64,000 nucleotides of DNA. It comes from CAZFMJ01 sp964520045. GTDB taxonomy: Bacteria > Elusimicrobiota > Elusimicrobia > Elusimicrobiales > CAZFMJ01. The position numbers and the translations under genes are program-made. Numbering within the stretch: the first letter of the stretch is position 1; the number at the start of each line of letters is the position of its first letter. The DNA lies in contig CAZFMJ010000005.1 of the NCBI GenBank assembly GCA_964520045.1, forward strand, positions 1 through 64,000, written 5' to 3'. The notes below the pieces were generated by a model that was given only the letters and a program-made list of their open reading frames with translations, searched no databases and was not told the DNA's origin. Below are positions 63,401 through 64,000 of this stretch, piece after piece.

Positions 63401-64000
63401 AGTTTAGATAGCCGACGCTCTCTATGCTCGAAACAGGCTGGGTTGTTATTGAAACAGGCAGATTTTTATCTATCTTAAATCTCGCCCCGTTATTATGCAC
63501 ATCATTATGCGTTATCGCCGGATAATTATTTACATTGTCCGTAACTTTCTCCCTAATTCTGTACCACATATTCGTGATAAAATCTGGGTCAGCGGTATCG
63601 ATATTAGTAAACGACCACGAACTTCCGGTCACATAATAAGCTGCCGTAGACCATATGATATTGCCCAATCCTGAATCAAAATTCCTGCTCAGCGGATTCC
63701 AATATTGCTGGTCATCCTCTCTTTCTATGGCGACTTTCACCTCATATACGCCGGATGGATTCACTCCGGGATCATTTCCGGTTCCGCTTATTTCCGCAAG
63801 GCTTGAAAATGATATGCCTGAAGCGGGGAAAGACACCGTCGATATAACATTGGCGCTGTCTATTGTAAAAGTCGTCTTCGTTACGGCACTCTGCTCAATG
63901 CCGGCGGAATCCGTAGCCCATGCCTGTATCCTGTATGTTTTATCGTTTGTCCAAACAGGAAATGCCCCTGTAAATTCCCATGTCCATGTATTGCCTATTT
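33408..64000 (-). CDS. Giant multidomain Ig-like surface protein, N-terminal portion missing beyond right edge
   Basis: An uninterrupted frame of about 10,190 codons. It extends past the GTG at 63836 to the window edge without a stop (residues TWTWEFTGAFPVWTNDKTYR lie just inside the edge), so the N-terminus and any signal peptide are outside. With the C-terminal portion the visible product is about 12,750 residues. Visible order: 40 copies of a ~120-residue domain (64000 to about 48430), about 27 canonical plus several divergent copies of a ~130-150-residue domain (48430 to about 34440), and the start of the calcium-loop modules. No enzyme domain was recognised. Families with similar architecture are adhesins or cell-surface fibres; adhesion or predation-related contact is a guess. 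The downstream PorV-like gene supports outer-membrane delivery. Confidence 0.88.
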   Translation of the reverse strand, partial: IGNTWTWEFTGAFPVWTNDKTYRIQAWATDSAGIEQSAVTKTTFTIDSANVISTVSFPASGISFSSLAEISGTGNDPGVNPSGVYEVKVAIEREDDQQYWNPLSRNFDSGLGNIIWSTAAYYVTGSSWSFTNIDTADPDFITNMWYRIREKVTDNVNNYPAITHNDVHNNGARFKIDKNLPVSITTQPVSSIESVGYLNYSIDTLSGTAYDGAGGSGVRQVGLRISRLNSTDTREWYNWITSFSAGNSDSFDLALGNPNPDMEKWYKTLSETQRSHFAEGYRYEIQAQARDNAKDTYLAYTNYEAGYTTAAFIVDFTTPTLQILSLSVTATNYFIAIAIASGTMNDSDAAGGHVKAGVEKVYIEIEDVTAGHDPAGGYFWDGSTWAASAPYPSLEADVYKDSWTYNVNISTTYWARWDSEPDGREYKFKVRVKDYAGNISNFADKYSRIMYDQTPPVSAINIPPLPDGSVQSIMMSISGTAVDASTSDIKHVYISVFNECNSKYWQGGTSWSGERWLPAVYNTDTNVWSMDTAGVNFTNECYYVVRSSAVDLADNYQIAASSRQFLFRSPDALTIIRVPKGPPQETQVQYYKNLTYLEGTANDKTVSVKVEISRKSNGDYWYDPAGSGNGYWAPSTTATAVFLGGVSWDYTPSMDRDLPEWIDGSSYTVRSIGKNSSQIDEPSPPAKEVRIDTVTPNTFFEYPSEAVDYYSDLNELTGTALDPLVQGSNASGIKKVQFLIQRSDSKYYENTGSTWTTDANSWGKNEAVWWSSSWTFVVNKPTVAWANNETYILQAKAFDNALDSEGSSFDSNIDPTPAGKTLYFDVALPTGTITSFAHGGIHSGLSIASGTIEDNFLPVAKARLYIHKHSTNQYWNGLNWGQADVVTSTEVTVFRSSWTFSALPPEFNTSASNNKKYSLWIETQDKAGLIQTGFTPALGSSKTITFDHSGPDALVTNISNGDRINSTPSSVNGTIDDSLYSNNAGIAGSGNVEVQISYLENNDTYYYYGSNGYFSSYTVTSNDWFNPDSGDYTALSPSSGTWIYDDGGFLAGAWLSDKNYKIKVKGRDGAVPTANTGNILTVADVIIDTTPPSCAISMPAAGTGLVRDLSLMEGTAGGDLSGLEEVKFALKQSMAPPNTNYFSGLDFISATTVYFTASGGTGNGLSVYWSSAASSALLSKLADGSTYTLYAYAKDNAQNSQVILGGFPSVTFRWYTDTSSPTVSILNPDSARESYLPIIKGTADDTTGSVTNAAGRIYKVWTRIRQNTPEIGWWHVGDGVFKPVAQLPAEAAWFVPDSQSDYTQWSTTQATLSLIEGRQYSVHVKSSDTAGNFTIVYSTFVWDTHAPVSVSTFPSADSYINAADWDSANGIWGTASDVSNISCIDKMEIAVRNLSSRQWWIEFTHEFGKVQETPYFDPDINPSNIVINSSCSATAQWRYFNSSNGQGRITSADLEQGTSYYVVVRSSDASGMVESGYMSRISTFTYDNVRSTAVINAPYLAYHNSLALIQGTAVDDVSGDKVEILLQDLTYPATYWSFEQENFSLESSSYGAVSGFGAWSYDKVNMEGRWQSGHKYLAVSRASDKAKNTQDTFFTGVSSRTFIYDTKKPDTVIITPGDVPAEEDIYSTLDISSGTANDIADSGAPYASGEESVFIRIRDLTLGGKYWNVQSATWTVIMSSREITAADSAPAEWSISGSSLPNYADSWESGHEYEIIAYARDKAKNLNVDYTTHTFKFDNTAPNTVIARPAQDGDGFNSQTNPLISLYGTAYDPTAGVAQMQVSLFLDENKNNIFESGNGDRYYNWPQKQFNNTSEAGTSTITPHFSISLPANTAAWDVFFDSSTWTSGKQYVLRVFAKDAVTADRGGENIESVKQRMFTIDIDPPASTVTFPVNGQSFSGSNPLSVIEGTVEDKDMVSQLSSVKLQVVDYGPDFSAGGDDDTCWGGGAFVTCSVLGSTWVAVNFAGGSSGTWNYSGVNWTESRKYKIYVKAVDSAGNTETPSDGPAVTMDITGPQTYIYEPGDGSGFKAFPAITGTAIDGMTQADAGIDPDGISVAIRRLDNYKYWNETTRAWDSSDTIKFNDAVFVGYSSGTWSLTISTGGQSGLSYLVVSSGTDRAGNQQTIFNTGESSNTFAVDWVPAEAVVTIPSDKSARRQVVVASGTITDDYSGADKVLLRISYLDGSTTYYWNETDFYASEVEITTPVANPGSKNTTWAYTNLPSSWTTGPYVSGRQYSIRARGVDISKSTQVAGSLITWLMDRENPSSSFVSPLDADYKYFGPLKPLDYISGTSGDAPSHAFTGVQTVFVRIYRSEAGGLPYWKASQNGWVSDSETWNVASGSAPWSLAKPSLDWGDNKQMTVNSRALDSAGNLSDWTTRYFTWDSSTPTARILEPNYKFESSVPAVRGTAGDGANGRKSQLHEVKIAIRDNPDGSGYWWDGSNFNIEDVNFSTSGTSGWITASTTTDGGAWALTDSSPSWQDGVKYLVMARAKDNADNFSTPVSSFTFILDKSSPTINIIKPSDLSAIRSKSLEIISGTANDNSPGVLTKVEMRVKRVLALSYWDANQAVNSNYGFDLAPSQMEQAWFTAASTDTESPAWTKWFVSSASLVNDLESGREYEINARAYDDSGRVMYSTSTTVFDNTPPETSLIFPQAGSNIYVSSLSQISGTLFEKTDSGLNLGTVDEVWVRLQRFSDGKYWSPLAGDWQPAVYNMKSEDDYVKVHPDSWTILSDSLPPIPDKLPTGTSYYITSSGFDSADGGGNQEPFYVRGSTFSVDFSSPVSGVITPVSLSTYSALAYIGGTSADMPAGVIQAGVSTVYLRLQRLTEPTSYWTGTQWVDDVNTWISTSPGWGYSNVPVWEHDKRYVLSAKGEDSVHNAETGFEVNKDSVSFVFDLLAGTAALTTPYNGGYLSDEQELVSGTAVDSPAGIGLIEIAVSSAGGAGGSWWNGSNGFNRASSLYESTATYNYGNPDTWSWQRPSDSSMLDGHVYTLSARIKDRAQPYNVRYQTFTFTYDDEYPTAFISSPLNGQHIKAQSLIQGYSSDTVGVSTIAVSVSSNAGLGASCYGPGYGFTAVCPNFFKAGGDVGDWNVDIAFENGKKYLALAQATDLSGKVQQVYDLEVSSLSFTFDSSTPTVKMTRPSYPRAKDLSELRGTAFDGSPGKLDTVKVRLKRVTGGASFWNPSTEDFDLTDTSLNAELAWFTAVSSESPNWTKWYVSSSAILADLNANEGESFEFNAKTADMAGNYSLEFGTGTTVYDKTAPQTGVSVPANSGFISSLSEISGTMVDFPSAPKSSGTVSRVLVKIKKISTGQHWKPIIKWTGDYTFDSSAGEVNVYSSSWSITSYLPGADDLTSASSYYITSSGFDSAYGGGNQESLFNIRGATFTYDAVRPTATITAPSIAEYKAFSSIAGTAADDVGLENIKIEIQDLTYSATYWSFAAQNFSLESSSFGVVSGTDSWTYPVNMSGKWASGHKYLVTAMASDKAGNEQNIFEAGVSSRSFIFDTKYPDTVMEYPVNDYYSALASIYGTANDIPNSGTSFASGEEAVYARIRDITLGGRYWNVQSSTWSVSVSSRELAVSDGSPASWSISGSSLPAYTDSWETDHQYQIIAYSRDKAKNQDVVFTTKTFTFDKTAPVTYITTPSYDGAGFNSTSHPLEQLSGTSGDASSGVNEVWMSVFIDENASGSCDPGADRYWNWQTNDWAAAGCTELSTNTITLNPAPPQTTIYWSTGALNWITEKNYVMKAYAKDSVLSGDGGNNTESSKTRRFKIDTMPPSSFITAVSSAAFYRNITLIEGTAGDNNLFGSIAKVELQIKDFGADQAEGGLTDFYWSGSQFIDQSTWVAVNFTGASSGTWNYSTASLSWQPAWRYRVSVRAVDNGDNHEADEPGQIFVIDRSSPTAYITQPGHLSGGSSFPVIQGTATDGLASTDAGIHHSTYVQTAIQRLDTLECWSGSNWWSVPCHPLWKDAVFSGASSGSWTYASVPFGIYAPESVKYLILSRAIDNTLPYPGNTQDVFSVGASSSIISIDRTSATAEILFPLHGVQRSGLSITSGTIADDFSGVKEAVITLSYLSGNDTWYWDGAWSSPTVKSVTAPAGIYSAATSTWSYSALPASWAPDTVYKIEARGRDTSNNTQDTNIPIAEWLYDVAAPTVSVTNITDQGYKSPVNPLVSIAGTARDLPFHPFADVGAVYVRIIKSEENDYWNGYNWTGNENTWIVAQDTGSWTVPKATCPAQGTSDWCDDRFYTVHVRAKDATVPSYNLSAWTTVQFTYDSTIPDISISDPNLDYEADLPGGITGSASDGSNSRRSKISNTYAAIRYPPTGAGGWWNGTSGFTISDNFCDGGSDDACWIQASTGTETAFSVPWQFHSTPTWVNNTQYRVKTRARDYAGNYSSYQTRDFTYDTSGPPLVGIISPIDGKKSNDFAVISGTAYDLNKIVSSSVSIREYHSGLFWQGSTFSASEYWHTANLTGSGPTYDWTWTMPPLQNTMIYEFRARAMDQEGIVATMPNYHTITFDQTEPTSSVKVPVQGSFAKSLPIVSGTAYDPNTNASGIAGGKGVYITIKRNADGKWWRTNRDWSPTQTPPDSEKFLPSSWIASPEHWEKTSDLPAVGDMNEGSYEINSIAYDVAGNTQTSYAQPVTFVIDKTGPQIGSILPADGSLYSRIDSIYGTAQDGNNTKRVEYAVKNEIGNYWNGAGNNFPDATRRWFVAQGSAPDASEVLWSTASLPSPWPEQALTLYARVIDEAGNYSANYSTVNFSIDLTAPISVTTNVANGKVVNSFQIARGTATDLNGISGSGIKIRVRDINNPTAPWFTGIVSPKWGSDGSFFIPVTITGGGPLPSMYTWKYSHSTFIDTTAWTHNHTYEITTQAEDMAVPANFETQYSTVSFVFDREPPLSAVVNPDTVNNPYKKALDLSAISGTAEDVPAGVNANNGVSDWGVKLSILEVEPFGGSANGHWYQLADSSFTMEDNGSNEQFLLADTTGWQMAIGLAEQKFKDGYHYKVRVLGRDKTGNAETAQTKSQSTFMIDNTSPQSAVTDPPVNGQRRNDLLSLRGTASDIEPAPDPDAGSVNNSGLAGASSVKISVVRVEGVKHSNPSPGDYYWDHLNSTWTIITGGAGDVQWFNAETYNSQSKEWTYTGLTCDNDTERLNGTCWVSGKWYYVKTYSIDRAGSEEVPPAVGRDVLVSRDAHHLHVVTSTGPYVAGTPASVDVIAHDRFCQRAPSYINKTVRFATNDPDAAEVSGDGLPQDQTIYESEEGEKTGITGLMFKKAGQRTLHVYEIANETLYNSSHSFTVSVTTGPAARMLVMLIPEQTYRPGCDTVNSKCPTAYGRQNSPSAKTAGSGFNVRLMVTDAYFNVVAGSQPVVNLTTNDPNDDESALQNVTIANSSVTISHTFKSKGGSVANPSPAPSAREISASGAGQAGEWNRVSGITVKANELTASKKLLMLLPGETSSPGSSSGKSGVIVTTITAGSTFTVTAYACDAFFNPYDPTDAVSKPDVWLNTINDPYDTDPSTKNLANLTTSYNALIYVSSRHWITATDGPAGYEDYDFSVSGSTSLVINSSEPVKLQLLMPWETARPGKPPYDHSPATGGKEVSAGVLTAGDTVYVTVSMVDRYFNITRTWPQMPIVDIEYTGRTNLENDDSGLFVNKSLVEGTTGFAVRLVKAGWSSGSPGARRIDVSRVTGPSLQSDYNDSITVKPGPSAKFQVIINPGTDETESPGTTSGKIGSISAKIAGDSFTARINAVDNFWNVKKYTGEEDSRNIRIVTSEPYDDETDWNPIALGSLGYPGSLDQTIYPRQSTTSLKIEAFDPSLSLSTGISGIITINPQAQAQKLLIVLPGENYAPGSDTGTENNTSTQTAGERIPLAVYLVDDYFNRVYADTGTVKIVSADSGDYYVETDTFTITQGMLSIPVGQGPIVYNADKLNRKLKPQWDPSGPKYSTPDSSFFNVTANSLMRTIVVLQGQNYVQGMPDSQTQHDPAVFNCSPGIDKCGKTGDIYPVPAAGQPFTADVYATDLYYNRVSTDALVRIEPSPALGGETSALNIAQPLVNGNTTFSMVLWGASGAVGQTRKLMGRAVNGGVTYENISLAFAVSAHSASRLKLLLPGENLLPGSDPVSSGKSTNPDNPAVAGKQYGLSVYLTDNWHNPVAASGFSVPLKFVSGDKNAVLPQNKSIADQSSNYTGTNIWEFRTATAAPGGWTMSVSTDSGSYYRHDVSPKIQVIASTITGTGRLQVLLEGEAADPGTSSGKTSVWPSEKKAGDEVYTRIRITDNNWNPIADGAVSNVVVQLSVPLDSYASFPDGSLCTFAGNSEVTKRIIFKKEQSNVIVSAEYVSGGDYAVDYADAVSEPASRYINIRENVPSRLQVLVQGQNPAPGTPAGRTSAPVDANLKAGVPFNVTVRATDDFWNLVESTAATVVLSSSSGGAYSSLGGEQPLMSGSTVFSVIMYTKAPGHVIYASAPYNALSSTQTIKFGVGANDFVKFMTVMPGETPDPGRSPYGTEDNGGKSDWTPDPKSAGQIVTPITVIAVDNYWNQVSVSTNAVINSPTDAYGWQAYARTLINGTTSFEYVFRTSGQQKVSISPVYGSAVYSSTSSAVQISPASADRLLVLLPGESHAPGRDPYDAGGAPANPCGGKNNCLSPAGTAWTAGISTSVMVMVTDAFWNKVGDSRNVILTPSDPKTTAVTQPLETGTTVFNFAMYTAVVSTGTYRYLDASVTGLNYSAYRTQDISLLPDTPYKLRILTGNLRREPGTLSGKAGALYDKTAGAAFDVTVDITDKWGNMVSSEPVITVTTPDDGYDSIGNSFGQGLKIQLNDSGSGGTTSFAVTMITERTDDPLEATSPSTSLMRAEVPGLESDSLALEVDDDSGCVSGLCQLLLSVDPQTYTPGYGLSGNQGPQTAGNKFQAKVRAVDSHYNVIEKIGSGDNNFDATFKILTAPESATEQAPADLPVFRGEGVVDFTLYVATDSTRIMVSTKPGGAAYSSFITQPLTVNASDFFRLHVVAPGETYKPAKPLFDGTGGKEGPALPQTAGNKFSVSIYATDKFYNRVSTDVTVYVVTDDMHDSDPGAKSISGGYQSVDITLQTSTETINPSRVIARYQGQYAVEYGTSSHIPVNSSSPVKLHMIVAGEYFNPGDTANCGKGSCSPALTETTGSSMTVTVRVVDAFYNKVPGTAPRVALATDDKYANVPQAQTLSNGEKTFSDFFFRTSSSSPSGFKIYAATASGNPVEMDNIASAASPYIIVNATATDRLLVTVPGETYDPGNESAGGKVLSVSSNATAGLPFTVVVRAVDRFYNLKSTDTPVRLQLTDPHASAPPVKNLESGTTFFNVIFKTATTDVETATGPWRVIASTALEAPLTRGFSRNIDVDAGQPVKLLVIVPGVVYDPGSGKGYTGQASTVTAGAPGFAINVKIVDQYNNRKTNVGATIGLSSNDLYDELKFALPVETVNGNALFPNAVLRTRNSRGDGLPSFSPDGWIITASTAAGTWYESAVSTSVPVRGAPADRLVALADGEELAEGNAMGVGKTTALPRTLKAGEISTVTVYATDSSYNIDTGTSALIQISFDPDGTAYDDPYAAAVSSSLYLTNGSALFNVTMRIGESKFSRVAALSYTNALSSAETQNIPVEPADLKKIQILLPGEYAAPGKPPYNYGETTGGKSGSTEPWTIDMASTVTIRFVDEFWNLKDYSSNIYLRSTDPRDDDTNPDPKTVYLTHGSSVTYWAFRRANLSPGWYLWAESGALQVSSSTAISVHGGVYAKMQVLLPGETSDPGSDTGKISNKIDWTAGISSIVVVNAVDRYYNVADSVSNHWLTLYHNDAYGTPVPVQRWLQAGTTNFTLILKTATSAVSGYGARIWVKDNSAEAIPEAFSDYFNVKSSDAVKLQVLIPDESPLPGSSSGKSGYVKTQEAGTPFRVTVRAVDPYFNLVESEQTDVYLVTSDPYDINPSTLQLQAGATYFWPAAVSESTWTLTAFSTSGYLASGSTSVYVAAAAPYKFHVIVPGESLEQGKCDSLEMCRPVSGRPGTNMVPDFGDPGILASTAAGTQFNVRVYLVDRYYNRAKLPTGGESVSVSPSDPYGFYYVTQNPQSVKEGGYADFTMALRTAATGHFITASESGGSSNGYFSADSSTFAVHANMPNRMIVVLPGEKQANGKNSLPAGRSPGPVFIATATNLGCYSAGVYAVDDYYNWTYSLADTSVTALTSDIYDVDPPGIFVLRNGSATIRNICPVTARKPSNDQSAPDSFINDAKLTAAYNSGPYDLGTAVSTDFSVVPNQPDRLQVLAPGECTLPGSSTGRGACSIEPQYAAINFDVAVRITDAFWNMVSTVTTGAETISVSATDPNAVLPAPKQVLVSSDSFTVQLTRSSTAQIMAYDTPDNLNLRDADDLAYSKSGEIAIQPGPPDRIILVHEGRGQVLNQGATSYATALEGTAGDVTSGAPFSVRVYITDAYFNVVNAREAGFEGGTVVVTAPNDSWGNSPGYTGTIGPDGYAEISNIILRKAVASQYLFARYTGTAVGLDPNRMQYPPLQPAGIAASTFAVRSGDPVGIQVLMPWETADPGKGVYPAGGKIAGSTSTITNPSIFAGTPFNVMARVVDTYFNSVAVSTPNVYLVTSDLFDVSPSTSLFDADGAKNLTVTLRTRKEGHTIFASNPDNNFGAYSSVNSANQTPAFYVESSAPVRLMVLLAGEALVEGKPADRTENGGFKIGEPECRKGRPGIVTIGVSTSATVCMLDAYCNRVWRSGLQPTVKIITSLDALDNTETLAPRQLVSGQPTTGGCAVFGPSVGDAGIFPKTAMPNYVISSTYTVAPVAVASGTSSVFEVHPGAIHHLEFDSISASTGTSGTLPQWTATVNAGDSFDVRITAHDEYHNVLSTGVNRYLGNVVFQAQPAEAEGGASVPNPVQESWATDIQSFTAQDKGSKIISGAFRLKQASSTESPFRWVLAKQEGVVDTAYDVSTERTGFSLRPAITVLPGSPTAVKVSVIAGGTNLTPPNDKYTADTKDIEVRAGNKSAMPGSLGRVRLQGQTVDSFDNTVTAAGTAVYVEAVEVSPAGYPGTIRTGSGLIDAGVSTSVITDADGVVGTDSMPVWYFVSNISTGAQARVWMSTAPAPGPPYDLAQNVSKKMTTLGGDVTRVAFTGVPLNNKASAGSPAYYAVERRDDFNNPVVVNQTTLSLSIDPAEELVHTKSGFVKMTSGNQIDPLPYVYGFRDAKVAGGLQYVDYVVVPDGALSGATPNSKSASFYYKDMMSSVPLEDERSSTWTIIAGQPTQIANSFHALRVEPLQPVDHLSFDNEKRTLYAGDVIDPILGQPQIFEIEQRDAFDNPMTATAPVSIVLSSSRTASRFLNSFGFSVSSDVLAGDPPVFASSTDTIVMDTGSHFVDFYYLDTHGSLAYGASSGTTPSLTAAAPGIFPPVKAAEQSVEIVPKSLARIDLANDPRILTAGALSEPFIIQTQDKFGNPSPLASGLSRVFDIESDSTGTVTFASPLPASPPVPNPGTGAVRLFGGQHSVNFYVTDTLAAESTVTIKSGGFETIRQAYSVKPAEPARVLFETPIRRMVAGTTIQYGVDSENGTPGDPSDDIRSQVPVPITLRLTDEFGNLASTGTPVECEFESEQSLRVGQYPDRPLVTGANWTQLDLVNEGFNFDRNENSLTLYAWDTIAGTDTLRVSAILGNKTLEGCQQDVVITPSYAAYFTIHHSFTALNPLKVTEKTKTVTVKARDRFGNVARGDVENGRYYKGRIVFSLSESSAALVNRENNPPENLLGTTYYNFSPVGDPDPGEYPMLGIRSDLMTSSLKVFVTDYATINLPNSDPAKIFGYTDDALRPWSFSAHYPPQEGSSSDHDVAVGGIVITPTDLAPEPDAAKQVRLSGEISAGMIELYQGTGIIEPVYPIGMMKLSAQAQPIEAVLSSRLKELKVTKIGDINPQDVAGVELYWGNPAGNGTFCPPEAVVEAKCNVSDVMIASASFANWTGNYWLMGGIDINHPNESLITEMNRDFYLAVRISSTADVNVAKSLGLSLMSANQHVIVSSVTDGSPLVAVNNFEMRTATSAVKRAPAQMYTLSGSSYTNIAAYINGIRYSTAPQGQQYVGVLRIPLWTKEFSSALDKIIVNRIGQQGNEGIDGDITAVRLFLDTNTKDPAGSCRNYQPGNGNFEFGNDTEITDMINPAVFFRRHGRAERS
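33439..33445 (-). other. Frame break in a T7 run within the giant gene
   Basis: Seven Ts in the coding strand. Read as written, the frame continues for 13 codons to TGA at 33408. Removing one T (or adding two) joins the two long frames seamlessly. It may be a sequencing or assembly error, a real mutation, or slippage. Confidence 0.9.
34440..48430 (-). repeat. Domain array 2: ~27 'LLPGE' Ig/invasin-like domains plus divergent copies
   Basis: Each unit starts with a [RK]L-x-V-L-L-P-G-E-x-x-x-P-G core (for example KLLMLLPGETSSPG, RLLVLLPGESHAPG, KIQILLPGEYAAPG), often followed by GK[ST], then a TAGxxFxVTVxAVDxxxN strand pair, a D-x-Y/N turn, LxxGxTxF and a closing S/T-rich strand. The second half resembles invasin/Big-type Ig domains; the PGE header is a distinctive addition. 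I counted 27 canonical copies; five to seven weaker ones (HLSFDNEKRTLYAG, RIDLANDPRILTAG and others) follow at the C-terminal side. Confidence 0.85.
48430..64000 (-). repeat. Domain array 1: 40 visible 'GTA-D' Ig-like domains
   Basis: About 120-residue repeats with the pattern D-x-x-x-P, L-x-x-I-x-G-T-A-x-D, V-x-V-x-I-x-R, YW-x-x-x-x-W, SWTY, W-x-x-G-x-x-Y-x-V-x-x-R-A-x-D-x-A-G-N and F-x-Y/F-D. Landmarks include TLSGTAYDG, YLEGTAND, LISLYGTAYDP and AISGTAEDV. The conserved YW and W positions are unusually aromatic. I counted 40 GTA-D cores plus a partial one at the right edge. Confidence 0.88.

Noticed and set aside
25736..64000. Regularly spaced similar sequences, considered as CRISPR arrays or DNA satellites
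   Set aside because: The spacing is about 360-450 bp, the similarity is at protein level with a constant reading frame, and there are no short identical repeats with unique spacers.

Overview
The window looks like a metagenome-assembled scaffold from a Gram-negative bacterium of an under-sampled lineage. It carries two 10-N assembly gaps. A cell envelope with an outer membrane is inferred from a PorV-like beta-barrel gene, from a C-terminal domain of the type IX secretion/FlgD-Ig kind on a giant surface protein, and from PBP1A and SppA. The style (giant Ig-like surface proteins, SBBP propellers, dispersed short repeats inside and between genes) is reminiscent of Elusimicrobiota or Omnitrophota, but no rRNA or other phylogenetic marker is present, so the phylum is a guess.

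Layout. 1-947: 5' part of a secreted beta-propeller (SBBP) gene leaving the left edge. 1118-1906: tilS on the plus strand. 1890-7326: a minus-strand housekeeping cluster (sppA, a membrane protein, an AlbA_2/ATPase regulator, polX, nnrE) with overlaps or short gaps. 7579-10236: two consecutive membrane-linked GGDEF diguanylate cyclases. 10412-12462: a scarred accessory zone with a GIY-YIG protein, a DUF3800 protein, two truncated gene remnants that each abut a 67-bp repeat, and an isolated plus-strand promoter-hairpin-terminator cassette. 12463-21097: a tightly packed minus-strand defence-type operon made of a PLD-SNF2 helicase, a Bro-N protein, an Eco57I-type methyltransferase and a frameshifted RhuM gene. 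It starts 5 nt after the 3' end of a complete tmRNA gene (21103-21455) that had to be found by eye. 21713-23869: PBP1A on the plus strand. 23985-25562: a PorV-like outer membrane protein fused to TPRs. 25733-64000: one enormous surface-protein gene.

The giant gene is the most striking object. It fills 60% of the window, is open at the right edge, and encodes at least about 12,750 residues once a single one-base break in a T7 run (33439-33445) is repaired. From the N-terminal side it has 40 visible copies of a ~120-residue 'GTA-D' domain, then about 27 canonical and several divergent copies of a ~130-150-residue 'LLPGE' domain, then calcium-loop-rich modules, a fibronectin-like segment and a type A sorting domain. 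The next gene downstream on the same strand encodes a PorV-like protein; in known type IX systems PorV receives cargo with such C-terminal domains. The two may form a cargo-carrier pair.

The second candidate system is the tmRNA-linked operon. It combines a nuclease-like/helicase protein, a methyltransferase with a target-recognition region, and two proteins of families common in mobile and defence DNA (Bro-N and RhuM).
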